This document shows, one piece after another, positions 41,295-49,019 of a stretch of 64,000 nucleotides of DNA (position 1 is the first letter of the stretch; each line of letters opens with the position of its first letter). The position numbers and the translations under genes are program-made. Below the pieces are notes generated by a model. That model did not search any database and had not been told where the DNA came from. It was given only the letters and a program-made list of their open reading frames with translations. Source of the stretch: Dietzia sp. JS16-p6b (GTDB lineage: Bacteria > Actinomycetota > Actinomycetes > Mycobacteriales > Mycobacteriaceae); contig NZ_CP024869.1 in the NCBI RefSeq assembly GCF_003052165.1, positions 62,001 to 126,000 on the forward strand. Direction: 5' to 3'.

Positions 41295-41884
41295 CCCGTG
41301 CCGATCACGCGGACCGCGGCCGCCGCCCACCGCGCGGGGTCCACCGCGATCCCCGGGTGGTCCTGACGGTGGGGGATCACCGCCTCGACCACACGGAAGG
41401 GCAGGTCCAGGACCGGGTCTCGGGGATCGAGGTCGGGGCGACACCCTGAGACGAGCTCCCGGTAGATCCCCCGCAGCTCGGAGCGGGCGGCGCGGAACTC
41501 GTCGAAGTCCTCCCCTGCCAACTCGGGGAGCACGTACAGCATCCCGATGTTCCAGCGCGAGGCGAGAAGCCCCTCGACGTCGATCGTCGCCAGTTCCAGG
41601 AGGACCTCCACCGGATCCCGGCACCCGTCGCGCAACTCCCGGGCCCTGTCCAGGGTGGGGCGCACCGTTGTGTCGAGGAGGGAGACGAGGATCGCGGCCT
41701 TGGTGGGGAAGTGCGTGTACAGCGAGGCCTGCCGCAACCCCACGGCGTCGGCGATGGCCCGGGTCGAGGTCGCCGTGTACCCGCGGGTGGTGAACAACTC
41801 CGCCGCCGCGTCCAGGATCTCCTCGGCCGGGGTGGCCCCGGGACGCCGCCGGTCCACGAGGCGGGGTCGTCCGGGTGAGGACAC
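41291..41884 (-). CDS. TetR/AcrR family transcriptional regulator
   Basis: A 197-residue TetR-family repressor. The helix-turn-helix is at about residues 20-65 (EEILDAAAELFTTRGYTATSTRAIADAVGLRQASLYTHFPTKAAIL, in parts). The GTG start has AGAGAGGAG 4 bases upstream. The stop overlaps the AddB-like start. A TetR directly coupled to addBA-type genes is unusual, since these repair genes are normally SOS- or constitutively expressed. The inverted repeat at 41904-41920, just upstream, may be its operator, which would make TetR-addB-addA a self-regulated unit. Confidence 0.9.
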   Translation of the reverse strand: MSSPGRPRLVDRRRPGATPAEEILDAAAELFTTRGYTATSTRAIADAVGLRQASLYTHFPTKAAILVSLLDTTVRPTLDRARELRDGCRDPVEVLLELATIDVEGLLASRWNIGMLYVLPELAGEDFDEFRAARSELRGIYRELVSGCRPDLDPRDPVLDLPFRVVEAVIPHRQDHPGIAVDPARWAAAAVRVIGTG

Positions 41885-41903
41885 GGTGCTCCTCTCTGAT
41901 GGA

Positions 41904-41920
41904 GACCCGGGATACGGGTC
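41904..41920. promoter_or_regulatory. Inverted repeat upstream of TetR-addBA
   Basis: GACCCG-N5-CGGGTC lies in the 36-base gap between the Fic stop and the TetR start (minus strand). It may be the TetR operator or a short terminator for the NTase-Fic pair. A TATCCC inside it could serve as a -10. Confidence 0.4.
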
Positions 41921-42724
41921 CTAGGGGGTGACGCTGCGATCCATCGTGACACGGAGGAACTCGAACCGGTGCGCCGTGGGATCGACGCTCCGGCGAGGGG
42001 GCACCGGCATCGAGGAGACCGCGGCCTGGACCCACGACCCGCGATCGGTCCGGGTGAAGTCGAGATCCACCCCGTGGGCGCGCGCGGCGAGGAGCGCGGC
42101 GACCGCGGCGGCGCGCCCGTTGCCCTCACGGAAGGGGTGGACGTAGTTGAACCGCGCGTACCAGTTGGCCAGTGCGATCGCGACCGTCGTCGCCCGGGCG
42201 GCGGTACCGGGCGCCGAGGCCAGGGCGTCGGCGATGAGATCCGCGGGGCTCTCGAGCGGCGCGGTCATCATGGCGACGCGGGCCGTGGGCGCGAACGCGG
42301 ACCCCTGCTTGCTGAGGCCGACGATCCGCGGCAGACCGGCCCAGGCGTACACGTCGCAGAACAGCGCCGCGTGGACCCCGGACACCGTTTGGGGGGCGCG
42401 GGCGGGATCGCGGAGGAGACGTGCCCCCGCGGCGACGGCGAGCAGGGCCTCGGCGCGGCCGAGTGCCCGGGCCGAGGTGAGGCCGAGCGAGTTCTCCAGC
42501 ACGGATGTCCCTCGGATGAGGTAAGGGGTGCGTCGGGCGAGGATCCGCGGCCGGGGACGCCGGGTGGCCTCCGGGGGGAACGCGTTTCGGACGTGGAGGC
42601 GGATCAGCCGCCCCGGGGCCGCGCCGTCGACGAGGTCGAGGATCTCGTCGTCGTCCTCCTCCGGTCTCCACCCCTCCAGTGCCGAGATCGCCAGCATCGC
42701 GGTGGTGGCCGGGTGGCGGGTCAC
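41921..42724 (-). CDS. Fic/DOC family protein (AMP-transferase type)
   Basis: A 267-residue Fic-domain protein. Fic enzymes usually transfer AMP from ATP to a hydroxyl side chain of a target protein. The active-site motif is HPFREGNGRAAA (His196), close to the HxFx(D/E)GNGRxxR consensus, but the final Arg is Ala here. Upstream is the family-typical LFCDVYAWAGLPRIV and GSAFAP. An N-terminal TSVLEN (residues 73-78) fits the (S/T)xxxE(G/N) inhibitory-helix motif, which would make it a self-inhibited class II Fic. The GTG start overlaps the nucleotidyltransferase stop by 4 bases. Confidence 0.85.
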   Translation of the reverse strand: MTRHPATTAMLAISALEGWRPEEDDDEILDLVDGAAPGRLIRLHVRNAFPPEATRRPRPRILARRTPYLIRGTSVLENSLGLTSARALGRAEALLAVAAGARLLRDPARAPQTVSGVHAALFCDVYAWAGLPRIVGLSKQGSAFAPTARVAMMTAPLESPADLIADALASAPGTAARATTVAIALANWYARFNYVHPFREGNGRAAAVAALLAARAHGVDLDFTRTDRGSWVQAAVSSMPVPPRRSVDPTAHRFEFLRVTMDRSVTP

Positions 42725-43641
42725 CCCGACTCCCGGAGTTCGCCGGTGGACCGCAGGTAGTCGAGGGTGCGCTGCGCGCCCGCGATCTCGCGAGCGGTGG
42801 AGCGCAGTCCGGCGCGCTCGGCGGTGGTGAGCGCGGACAGGGGGACCCGGTCGCTCCCGGGGCCGTCGGACCGGGCACGGAGGCGGACCTCCCACCGCAA
42901 CCGGGCGGCGAAGCGGGTGGCCGCGCGCAGGGCCTCCCAGCGGTCGTCGGGCAGGACCCGGGGGTCGGCGGCGAGTTCGAGGCGTGCGTCGGTCGAGGTG
43001 GCCGTCACCCCGGCCCGCAGCGCGGCCCACCGGGCGAGCTTCACGACCGGGGTGAGGACGCAGGCCTTGAGGTCGACGACCGGGTCCGACCGCAGGGCGC
43101 GGGTGAGCCGGGACGGCACCGACGCGCGGGTGGACAATGCGTCGGCGAGGATGTCCGTGAGGATCACCGGATGGTCGGCCACGGCCCGGACGGCGATACG
43201 TGGCAGGAGTCCAGGGTCGTCGTGGTCGTCCGTCAACGGCCGGGCGTCGGACAGCAGTCCGAGGTGGACGACCCCCAGGTCGCGGGCGGGGGCGTCGGCC
43301 CACCCGTCGGCGGCCCGCGTCCATCCGGCGACGCTCCTGATCAGACGGGGATCAGCGGCCGAGGCGGGGGAGGTCTCGGCGAACCACGGTTCGTGCGAGA
43401 GATCTGTGGAGGCGACAGCGCGGCGCACCGTTCGGTCGTCGGGTCGACCGGGGTCGCCGGGATCGACGACGACGGCGAGGGTTTCCAGGTCACTCCCCGG
43501 GACGGCCTCCCCGCGACCCACCGATCCGGTGACCCAGACGGCAGGGGACACCGACGGACCCAGTCGCGCGGTGAGCTCGCGCCGCACCGCATCGGACCAG
43601 GCTCTCGCGCGCTCGTCTCGGGGGTCACGAGGGGTCGGCAT
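42721..43641 (-). CDS. Putative nucleotidyltransferase (DUF294/GlnD-N-like)
   Basis: A 306-residue protein with a polymerase-beta-type nucleotidyltransferase motif, GSVGRGEAVPGSDLETLAVV (residues 39-58), the G-S-x-G-R-x-E-x(4)-SDxE form of the DUF294 family related to the GlnD N terminus. The helical C-terminal half (VVDLKACVLTPVVKLARWAALRAGV, in parts) fits the DUF294 substrate-binding-type domain. Target unknown. It is coupled to the Fic gene by a GTGA overlap, so two nucleotide-transfer enzymes are made together. There is no CBS domain, unlike many relatives. Confidence 0.8.
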   Translation of the reverse strand: MPTPRDPRDERARAWSDAVRRELTARLGPSVSPAVWVTGSVGRGEAVPGSDLETLAVVVDPGDPGRPDDRTVRRAVASTDLSHEPWFAETSPASAADPRLIRSVAGWTRAADGWADAPARDLGVVHLGLLSDARPLTDDHDDPGLLPRIAVRAVADHPVILTDILADALSTRASVPSRLTRALRSDPVVDLKACVLTPVVKLARWAALRAGVTATSTDARLELAADPRVLPDDRWEALRAATRFAARLRWEVRLRARSDGPGSDRVPLSALTTAERAGLRSTAREIAGAQRTLDYLRSTGELRESG

Positions 43642-43703
43642 GGGGGCATTCGATCATGCGGTCGGGCCGCCCGGCGAGGGGTGGGCGAAGGCGTGAGGGC
43701 CTG

Positions 43704-43733
43704 TTAATCGGATCGAAACACCGGGCAACCCGG
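43704..43733 (+). promoter_or_regulatory. Leader/control region of the guanidine-urea operon
   Basis: The 176-base gap 43642-43817 precedes the APC permease gene. It contains TTAAT-N6-GAAAC (43704-43719), a partial fit to GlnR-type nitrogen boxes, and next to it a short hairpin CCGGG-CAA-CCCGG (43721-43733). A further CGAT...ATCG pairing follows downstream. I could not match the guanidine-I (ykkC) riboswitch consensus here. Confidence 0.3.
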
Positions 43734-43817
43734 GGGTCACACGCGATGGGAAAACTATCGGCAGACAGGAAATGGTCCCGGCGCAGCTCGGACCCCACCC
43801 CGAGAGGAGCCCCGGAC

Positions 43818-45389
43818 ATGAGCGATCCCTCCGGCCTCACCACCCCGGTCCCCACTGGTCGGAGCGACGCGTCCACCTCGGCTGCCGCACGTCGGGGCGA
43901 CCACGACGACCTCGCCGACCTCGGTTACGACCAGCAGCTCCACCGCAGCCTCGGCACCTTCGCGTCGTTCGCGGCCGGGTTCTCTTTCGTCTCGATCCTC
44001 ACCACCATCTTCCAGCTGTTCGGACTGGGGTACGGGTTCGGTGGACCGGCGTTCTTCTGGACCTGGCCGATCGTGTTCGCGGGCCAGTTCCTGGTGGCGC
44101 TGTGTTTCGCCGAGCTCGCGGCGCGGTATCCCCTCTCGGGAGCGATCTACCAGTGGTCGAGGCGGATGGGAGGCGAGATAATCGGGTGGTTCGGGGGCTG
44201 GTTCATGATCCTCGCCCAGATCGTCACCGCCTCGGCGGCGGCCATCGCGCTCCAGGTCGTGCTTCCCAGCATCTGGTCCGGCTTCCAGGTCATCGGCGAC
44301 GACCCGGCCCTCACCTCACCCTCCGGTGCGGCGAACGCCGTCCTGCTGGGATCGGTGCTGCTCGTCATCACCACCACGATCAACTCCCTCGGCATCAGAT
44401 GGATGGCCTACGTCAACAACATCGGCGTGACCTGCGAGATCGTCGGTGTCGTCGCGGTGATCCTCGCGCTGGTGACCCACGCCGTCCGCGGACCGCAGGT
44501 CGTCTTCGACACGGCGGGCATGGGGGACCAGCCCGGGTACATCTGGGCCTGGGTCGTCTCCGGACTCATGGCCGCCTACGTGATGGTGGGCTTCGGCTCG
44601 GCCGGTGAGCTGGCGGAGGAGACCGTCAACCCCCGCAGGGTCGCTCCGCGGACCATCCGGATGGCCCTGACGGTCTCGGCCCTCGGTGGCGGACTCATGA
44701 TCCTCGCCGCGCTCATGGCCGCGCCCAGTCTCACCGACGGCCGGCTGGCCACCGAGGGACTGCCGTACGTCCTGAACTCGGTGCTCGGGAACTTCTGGGG
44801 CAAGGTGCTCCTCGTGGTGGTCGTCGTGGCCATCTTCATCTGCACCCTCGCCATCCAGACCGCGGCCACCCGGTTGATGTTCTCGATGGCCCGCGACGGG
44901 CGCCTGCCCTTCTCGGCGACCCTGTCCCGCGTCAACCCCCGCACCGGCACCCCGATCGCCCCGGCCGTGCTCATCGGCGTGTCCTGCATCGCGATCCTGC
45001 TGGTCAACATGGGCAACGCCGCCATCTTCGCGACCCTCGCCTCGGTGTGCATCATCCTCATCTACCTCGCCTACCTGTGCGTGACCGCGCCGCTGCTCCT
45101 GCGCCGACTCCGGGGATGGCCGAACGGCCCGCGCCTCACCGACGCCGAGGGCAAACCCCTGTTCTCGCTGGGCCGCTGGGGGATCCCCGTCAACGTCCTC
45201 GCCGTGGGGTACGGCCTGCTCATGACGGTCAACCTCGCCTGGCCGCGGACGGAGATCTTCGACCCCTCCGGGCAGACCCCGTGGATGCGATGGGCCGGCG
45301 TCCTGACCGTCCTCGCCGTGGTGGGGCTCGGAATCCTGTGCTTCCCCCGCGGTAAGACCCATCCCAAACCCGTCACGATCGGAGAGTGA
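43818..45389 (+). CDS. APC family permease, guanidine/urea operon
   Basis: A 523-residue amino acid/polyamine/organocation permease with about 12 TM helices. The N-terminal region LGYDQQLHRSLGTFASFAAGFSFVSILTTIF (in parts) is typical of the AAT/GABA-permease-like group, as are PLSGAIYQWSRRMGG, GFGSAGELAEETVNPRRVAPRTI and LMFSMARDGRLPFSATLSRVNPRTGTP. It probably imports a nitrogen compound; in this type of operon guanidine or a urea derivative is likely (inference). ATG at 43818 follows GAGAGGAG. The UAAP1 gene starts 4 bases after its stop and has its Shine-Dalgarno inside this gene's end. Confidence 0.9.
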   Translation: MSDPSGLTTPVPTGRSDASTSAAARRGDHDDLADLGYDQQLHRSLGTFASFAAGFSFVSILTTIFQLFGLGYGFGGPAFFWTWPIVFAGQFLVALCFAELAARYPLSGAIYQWSRRMGGEIIGWFGGWFMILAQIVTASAAAIALQVVLPSIWSGFQVIGDDPALTSPSGAANAVLLGSVLLVITTTINSLGIRWMAYVNNIGVTCEIVGVVAVILALVTHAVRGPQVVFDTAGMGDQPGYIWAWVVSGLMAAYVMVGFGSAGELAEETVNPRRVAPRTIRMALTVSALGGGLMILAALMAAPSLTDGRLATEGLPYVLNSVLGNFWGKVLLVVVVVAIFICTLAIQTAATRLMFSMARDGRLPFSATLSRVNPRTGTPIAPAVLIGVSCIAILLVNMGNAAIFATLASVCIILIYLAYLCVTAPLLLRRLRGWPNGPRLTDAEGKPLFSLGRWGIPVNVLAVGYGLLMTVNLAWPRTEIFDPSGQTPWMRWAGVLTVLAVVGLGILCFPRGKTHPKPVTIGE

Positions 45390-45393
45390 CCTG

Positions 45394-46272
45394 ATGACCA
45401 GCACGACCGAAACCAGCACCACCGACAGCACGTCCACGACCTCGGGCGCCCGCCAGCACGCCCGCGCCCAGGCCGGCGCGATCACCGACGCCATGCCGGT
45501 CGTCCCGGCCACCGACTGGCCCCACCCGCCGGCGGACGTGGCGGCCGACCGTCTCACCTGGGCGGAGTCCGTCCCCGGTGGCCGGTACACGGCGATCACC
45601 CTGGCCCGGGGCACCCGGATCCGCCTCACCGACCGGGACGGCACGGCCTGTGCTTCGCTCATGATGTGGCGCGCCGACGCCCCCTGGGAGCGCCTCAACA
45701 CCGCCGACACGGTCAAGGTCCCGTGGCAGGCATACCTCGGGACCGGCCATCCGCTGCTCTCGGACCAGGGGCGGGTGCTCGCGACGATCGTGGCGGACGG
45801 CTCCGGGCACCATGACGCCCTGTGCGGCGCCTCGACGCTCGCCGGCAACATCGCCCGGTACGGGGCCGGGACACCCGAATCCGAGTCGCCGGCGGGGCGG
45901 GAGTTGTTGCTGCTGGCCGCTCTCAAGCACGGGTTGGCCGAGCGGGACCTGCCCCACACCGTGTCGTTCTTCCATGGCGTCCGGGTCGCGGACGACGGGG
46001 CGCTCGTGTCCACCGGCGGCGCCGGGGCCGGGGCGGCCGTCGACCTGGTCCTGCACCTGCCCGTCATCGTGGCCGTCGCGGTCGCGGACCATCCGCTCGA
46101 CCCGTCGACGCGGTACCACGCCGGGAGCGTGGAACTGCTGGCCTGGAGCGCCCCACAGGACCTCGATGCGCTCGTCGCGGGCTCATTCCCCGGCGTCGAG
46201 GACGACCTCGAGTACCGGCGCGCCGTCGCCAACTCCGAGGCGGCCCACCGCGCCTCCACGCAGATCGACTGA
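45394..46272 (+). CDS. Urea amidolyase-associated protein UAAP1 (DUF1989); carboxyguanidine deiminase subunit
   Basis: A 292-residue DUF1989 protein. After a Thr/Ser-rich N terminus it has VPGGRYTAITLARGTRIRLTDRDGTACASLMMW (in parts), LGTGHPLLSDQGRVLATIV, DALCGAST and a C-terminal HPLDPSTRYHAGSVELLAW. The paired UAAP1/UAAP2 proteins next to urea carboxylase genes were shown experimentally to form carboxyguanidine deiminase (CgdAB), which turns carboxyguanidine into allophanate. The gene order permease - UAAP1 - UAAP2 - carboxylase - allophanate hydrolase is the known one. Confidence 0.88.
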   Translation: MTSTTETSTTDSTSTTSGARQHARAQAGAITDAMPVVPATDWPHPPADVAADRLTWAESVPGGRYTAITLARGTRIRLTDRDGTACASLMMWRADAPWERLNTADTVKVPWQAYLGTGHPLLSDQGRVLATIVADGSGHHDALCGASTLAGNIARYGAGTPESESPAGRELLLLAALKHGLAERDLPHTVSFFHGVRVADDGALVSTGGAGAGAAVDLVLHLPVIVAVAVADHPLDPSTRYHAGSVELLAWSAPQDLDALVAGSFPGVEDDLEYRRAVANSEAAHRASTQID

Positions 46273-46282
46273 GGAGAACCCC

Positions 46283-46996
46283 ATGACACGTCTGACCGCC
46301 ACCACCGAGCAGCCGACCACCGAGCAGCCGACCACCGAGCAGCCGACCACCGAGCCGCGGACCGGTGCCGCCGAGGACCTCGCGCTGGCCGGCGGGGCCG
46401 TGGTCGCCGACGAGATCGTCGCCGCCCGGGCCGCATGGTCCCGAGTCCTGCACCGGGGGCAGACCCTGACCATCGTGGATCTCGAGGGCAACCAGGCCGT
46501 CGACACCCTGTTCTACGACGCGCACGACCCCACCCGCCGCTACAGCGCCCCGGCGACCGTCGCCGCCCAGGGGTCGATCTTCCTGACCACGGACAGCGTC
46601 CTGCGGGACGACGCCGGCGAGCCCCTCGTGACGATCACGGCCGACGAGGTGGGCAACCACGACACCCTCGGTGGCGCGTGCTCGCAGGAGTCCAACACCT
46701 TGCGGTACGGCCACCACACCCGACACCAACACGCCTGCGTGGAGAACTTCCTCCGCGAGGGCGCCCGGCACGGACTCGGCAAACGGGACCTGGTCCCCAA
46801 CGTCAACTTCTTCATGAACGTGCCCGTGGACCCCGACGGCACCCTCGGGATCGTGGACGGTCTCTCCGCGCCCGGCAAGCGCCTGGCGCTGCGTGCCGAC
46901 CGCGACGTGATCGTCCTGGTCTCCAACTGCCCGCAGATCAACAACCCGTGCAACGGCTTCGACCCCACGCCGGTGCGGATGATCGTCACCGCCTGA
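46283..46996 (+). CDS. Urea amidolyase-associated protein UAAP2 (DUF1989); carboxyguanidine deiminase subunit
   Basis: A 237-residue DUF1989 protein, partner of the preceding gene. Its core reads TLTIVDLEGNQAVDTLFYDAHDPTRRYSAPATVAAQGSIFLTTDSVL (in parts), then NHDTLGGACSQESNTLRYGHH and FFMNVPVDPDGTLGIVDGLSAPG, with SNCPQINNPCNGFDPTPVR at the C terminus. The conserved Cys and His in GGACSQ and NNPCN are probable metal or catalytic residues. The N terminus carries a TTEQP tandem repeat coded by 15-bp units (46301-46356), which is absent from typical members as far as I know. Confidence 0.88.
   Translation: MTRLTATTEQPTTEQPTTEQPTTEPRTGAAEDLALAGGAVVADEIVAARAAWSRVLHRGQTLTIVDLEGNQAVDTLFYDAHDPTRRYSAPATVAAQGSIFLTTDSVLRDDAGEPLVTITADEVGNHDTLGGACSQESNTLRYGHHTRHQHACVENFLREGARHGLGKRDLVPNVNFFMNVPVDPDGTLGIVDGLSAPGKRLALRADRDVIVLVSNCPQINNPCNGFDPTPVRMIVTA
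46301..46356 (+). repeat. 15-bp in-frame tandem repeat in the UAAP2 gene
   Basis: Three identical units of ACCACCGAGCAGCCG (46301-46345) and a partial fourth encode TTEQP repeats near the N terminus. The array can gain or lose 5-residue units without a frameshift. Confidence 0.85.
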
Positions 46997-47036
46997 GCCC
47001 GCCGCCCGCGACACCGCCACCACAGGAGACGTCACC

Positions 47037-49019
47037 ATGACCCGCCTCGAGATCCTCAACCCGGGACTCATCACCACCGTCCAGGACTGGCCCGGCCGCA
47101 TCGGGTACTGGGGCGTGGGCGTCCCGCCGTCCGGTGCGATGGACGACTACTCGCTGCGCCTGGCCAACACGGCCGTGGGTAACCCGGAGGGTGCCGCCGG
47201 CCTGGAGTGCACCCGGGGCGGCCTCAGGGTCCGGCCGGATGCCGCGGTCACGGTCTGCGTGGGCGGGGCGCACGTGCGGCCCACGGTGGACGGCCGCCCG
47301 GTGGCCCAGTGGAAGCCGGTCCACCTGGAGGCGGGATCCGTGCTCGACATCCCGGTGCTCGACGGGCCGGGTATGCGTGTCTACGTGGCGGTCGCCGGTG
47401 GCATCGAGGTGGAGGAGTATCTCGGGTCGTCGTCGACCTTCACCCTCGGGCGGTTCGGGGGACACGAGGGACGCACCCTCGCGACGGGGGACACCCTCGC
47501 CGTCGGGGAGCCCGGACCGGGCGAGCCGCGCCGGATCCTCGCCGACGAGGTCCCGGCCATCGGCCACCACTGGCACATAGCGGTGGCCGAGGGGCCGCAC
47601 GGGGCACCGGAGTTCCTCACCCGCGCGGGGATGGACGAGCTCTACGCGGCCAGCTACACGGTGCACTTCAACTCGGACCGCACCGGGGTCCGGCTCGAGG
47701 GGCCACGACCGAAGTGGGCCCGACCCGACGGCGGGGAGGCCGGCCTGCACCCGTCGAACGTGCACGACAACGCCTACTCGGTGGGGGCCCTGGACTTCAC
47801 CGGGGACACCCCGATCCTGCTCGGCCCGGACGGCCCGAGCCTGGGGGGATTCGTCTGCCCCGTCACCGTGGTCAGCGGCGACCGGTGGAAGCTCGGGCAG
47901 CTCGCCCCCGGGGACACCGTGCGGTTCGTCCGCGTCAAGGTCGACGCCGTCGGCGGCCGCACCGGGATCGCCGGTGCGCGGGGGGCCGGTCGCCCGTACG
48001 TCCTCGGTGACGGCGGTGACCGCGACGACGGCGTGCTGGGCCGCGGTCACACCGCCGACGGGGGGACCGAGGTGACCTACCGTCGGGGCGGCGACGACAA
48101 CGTGCTGGTGGAGTACGGGCGCATGGAGCTCGACCTCGAGCTACGCGCCCGAGCTCACGCCCTGTATCTGCACCTTCAGGCGAACCCCGTGCCCGGTCAG
48201 CAGGACCTCACGCCCGGCATCCGCTCCCTGCAGGTCAAGATCACGCCCGGCGACAGCACGATCGGCGCCACCCTGGCGGCATTGCGGGAGGCCGAGGCGG
48301 CCCTGCCCGCCGCCGAGGACCTCGCGGTGTCGAGCAGACGCGTCCGGCTGCCGCTGAGCTGGGACGACCCCGCCACCAAGGAGGCGATCGAGAGGTACAT
48401 GTACGGCGTGCGCGACGACGCCCCGTGGTGCCCGTGGAACATCGAGTTCATCCGCCGGATGAACGGCCTGGAGACCGCCGACGACGTCTACCGCACGGTC
48501 TTCGACGCCGAGTACATGGTGCTCGGGCTCGGGGACGTCTACCTCGGCGCCCCCGTGGCCACGCCGCTCGACCCGCGCCACCGACTGGTGACGACCAAGT
48601 ACAACCCCGCCCGGACATGGACCGCAGAGAACTCCGTCGGCATCGGCGGCGCGTACCTGTGCATCTACGGGATGGAGGGGCCGGGCGGTTACCAGTTCGT
48701 GGGCCGCACCACCCAGGTGTGGAACCACCGTCACCCCGAACCGGCGCCGGGCTTCGACCCCGAGCACCCGTGGCTGCTGCGGCACTTCGACCGCATCTCC
48801 TGGTACCCCGTCACCTCCGAGGAACTGGCGGACCTCCGCGCCGACACCGCCGCCGGACGAGGCCGCGTCGACATCGCCGACGACACCTTCTCGCTGGCCG
48901 AACACACCGCGTTCTGCGAACGGGAGGCCGAGTCGATCGCCTCCGCCAGACGCCGGATGGAGCACGCCCGCGCCGAGGAATTCTCGCGCTGGGCCGCCAG
49001 TGGGGAGCTGAGCGCATGA
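47037..49019 (+). CDS. Urea/guanidine carboxylase carboxyltransferase part (KipA-KipI-like)
   Basis: A 660-residue protein covering only the carboxyltransferase half of urea/guanidine carboxylase. Residues 1-310 are the AHS2/KipA (PxpC-like) domain (LNPGLITTVQDWPGRIGYWGVGVPPSGAMDDYSLRLAN, in parts). Residues about 345-620 are the AHS1/KipI (PxpB-like) domain, with GGDDNVLVEYGRMELDL and YMYGVRDDAPWCPWNIEFIRR. The biotin carboxylase at the N terminus and the biotinyl (AMKM) carrier at the C terminus, present in full-length carboxylases of about 1200 residues, are missing here and in the rest of the operon. These parts must come from elsewhere or the enzyme works differently. The stop overlaps the allophanate hydrolase start. 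Confidence 0.9.
   Translation: MTRLEILNPGLITTVQDWPGRIGYWGVGVPPSGAMDDYSLRLANTAVGNPEGAAGLECTRGGLRVRPDAAVTVCVGGAHVRPTVDGRPVAQWKPVHLEAGSVLDIPVLDGPGMRVYVAVAGGIEVEEYLGSSSTFTLGRFGGHEGRTLATGDTLAVGEPGPGEPRRILADEVPAIGHHWHIAVAEGPHGAPEFLTRAGMDELYAASYTVHFNSDRTGVRLEGPRPKWARPDGGEAGLHPSNVHDNAYSVGALDFTGDTPILLGPDGPSLGGFVCPVTVVSGDRWKLGQLAPGDTVRFVRVKVDAVGGRTGIAGARGAGRPYVLGDGGDRDDGVLGRGHTADGGTEVTYRRGGDDNVLVEYGRMELDLELRARAHALYLHLQANPVPGQQDLTPGIRSLQVKITPGDSTIGATLAALREAEAALPAAEDLAVSSRRVRLPLSWDDPATKEAIERYMYGVRDDAPWCPWNIEFIRRMNGLETADDVYRTVFDAEYMVLGLGDVYLGAPVATPLDPRHRLVTTKYNPARTWTAENSVGIGGAYLCIYGMEGPGGYQFVGRTTQVWNHRHPEPAPGFDPEHPWLLRHFDRISWYPVTSEELADLRADTAAGRGRVDIADDTFSLAEHTAFCEREAESIASARRRMEHARAEEFSRWAASGELSA

Noticed and set aside
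43642-43817. Guanidine-I (ykkC) riboswitch before the guanidine/urea operon
   Set aside because: Expected from the operon type, but the conserved CUAGGGUUCC-, CUGGUCCGAGAG- and ACGG-GGGA-AAAAGCCCGGG-like segments are not present. Only weak hairpins are seen.
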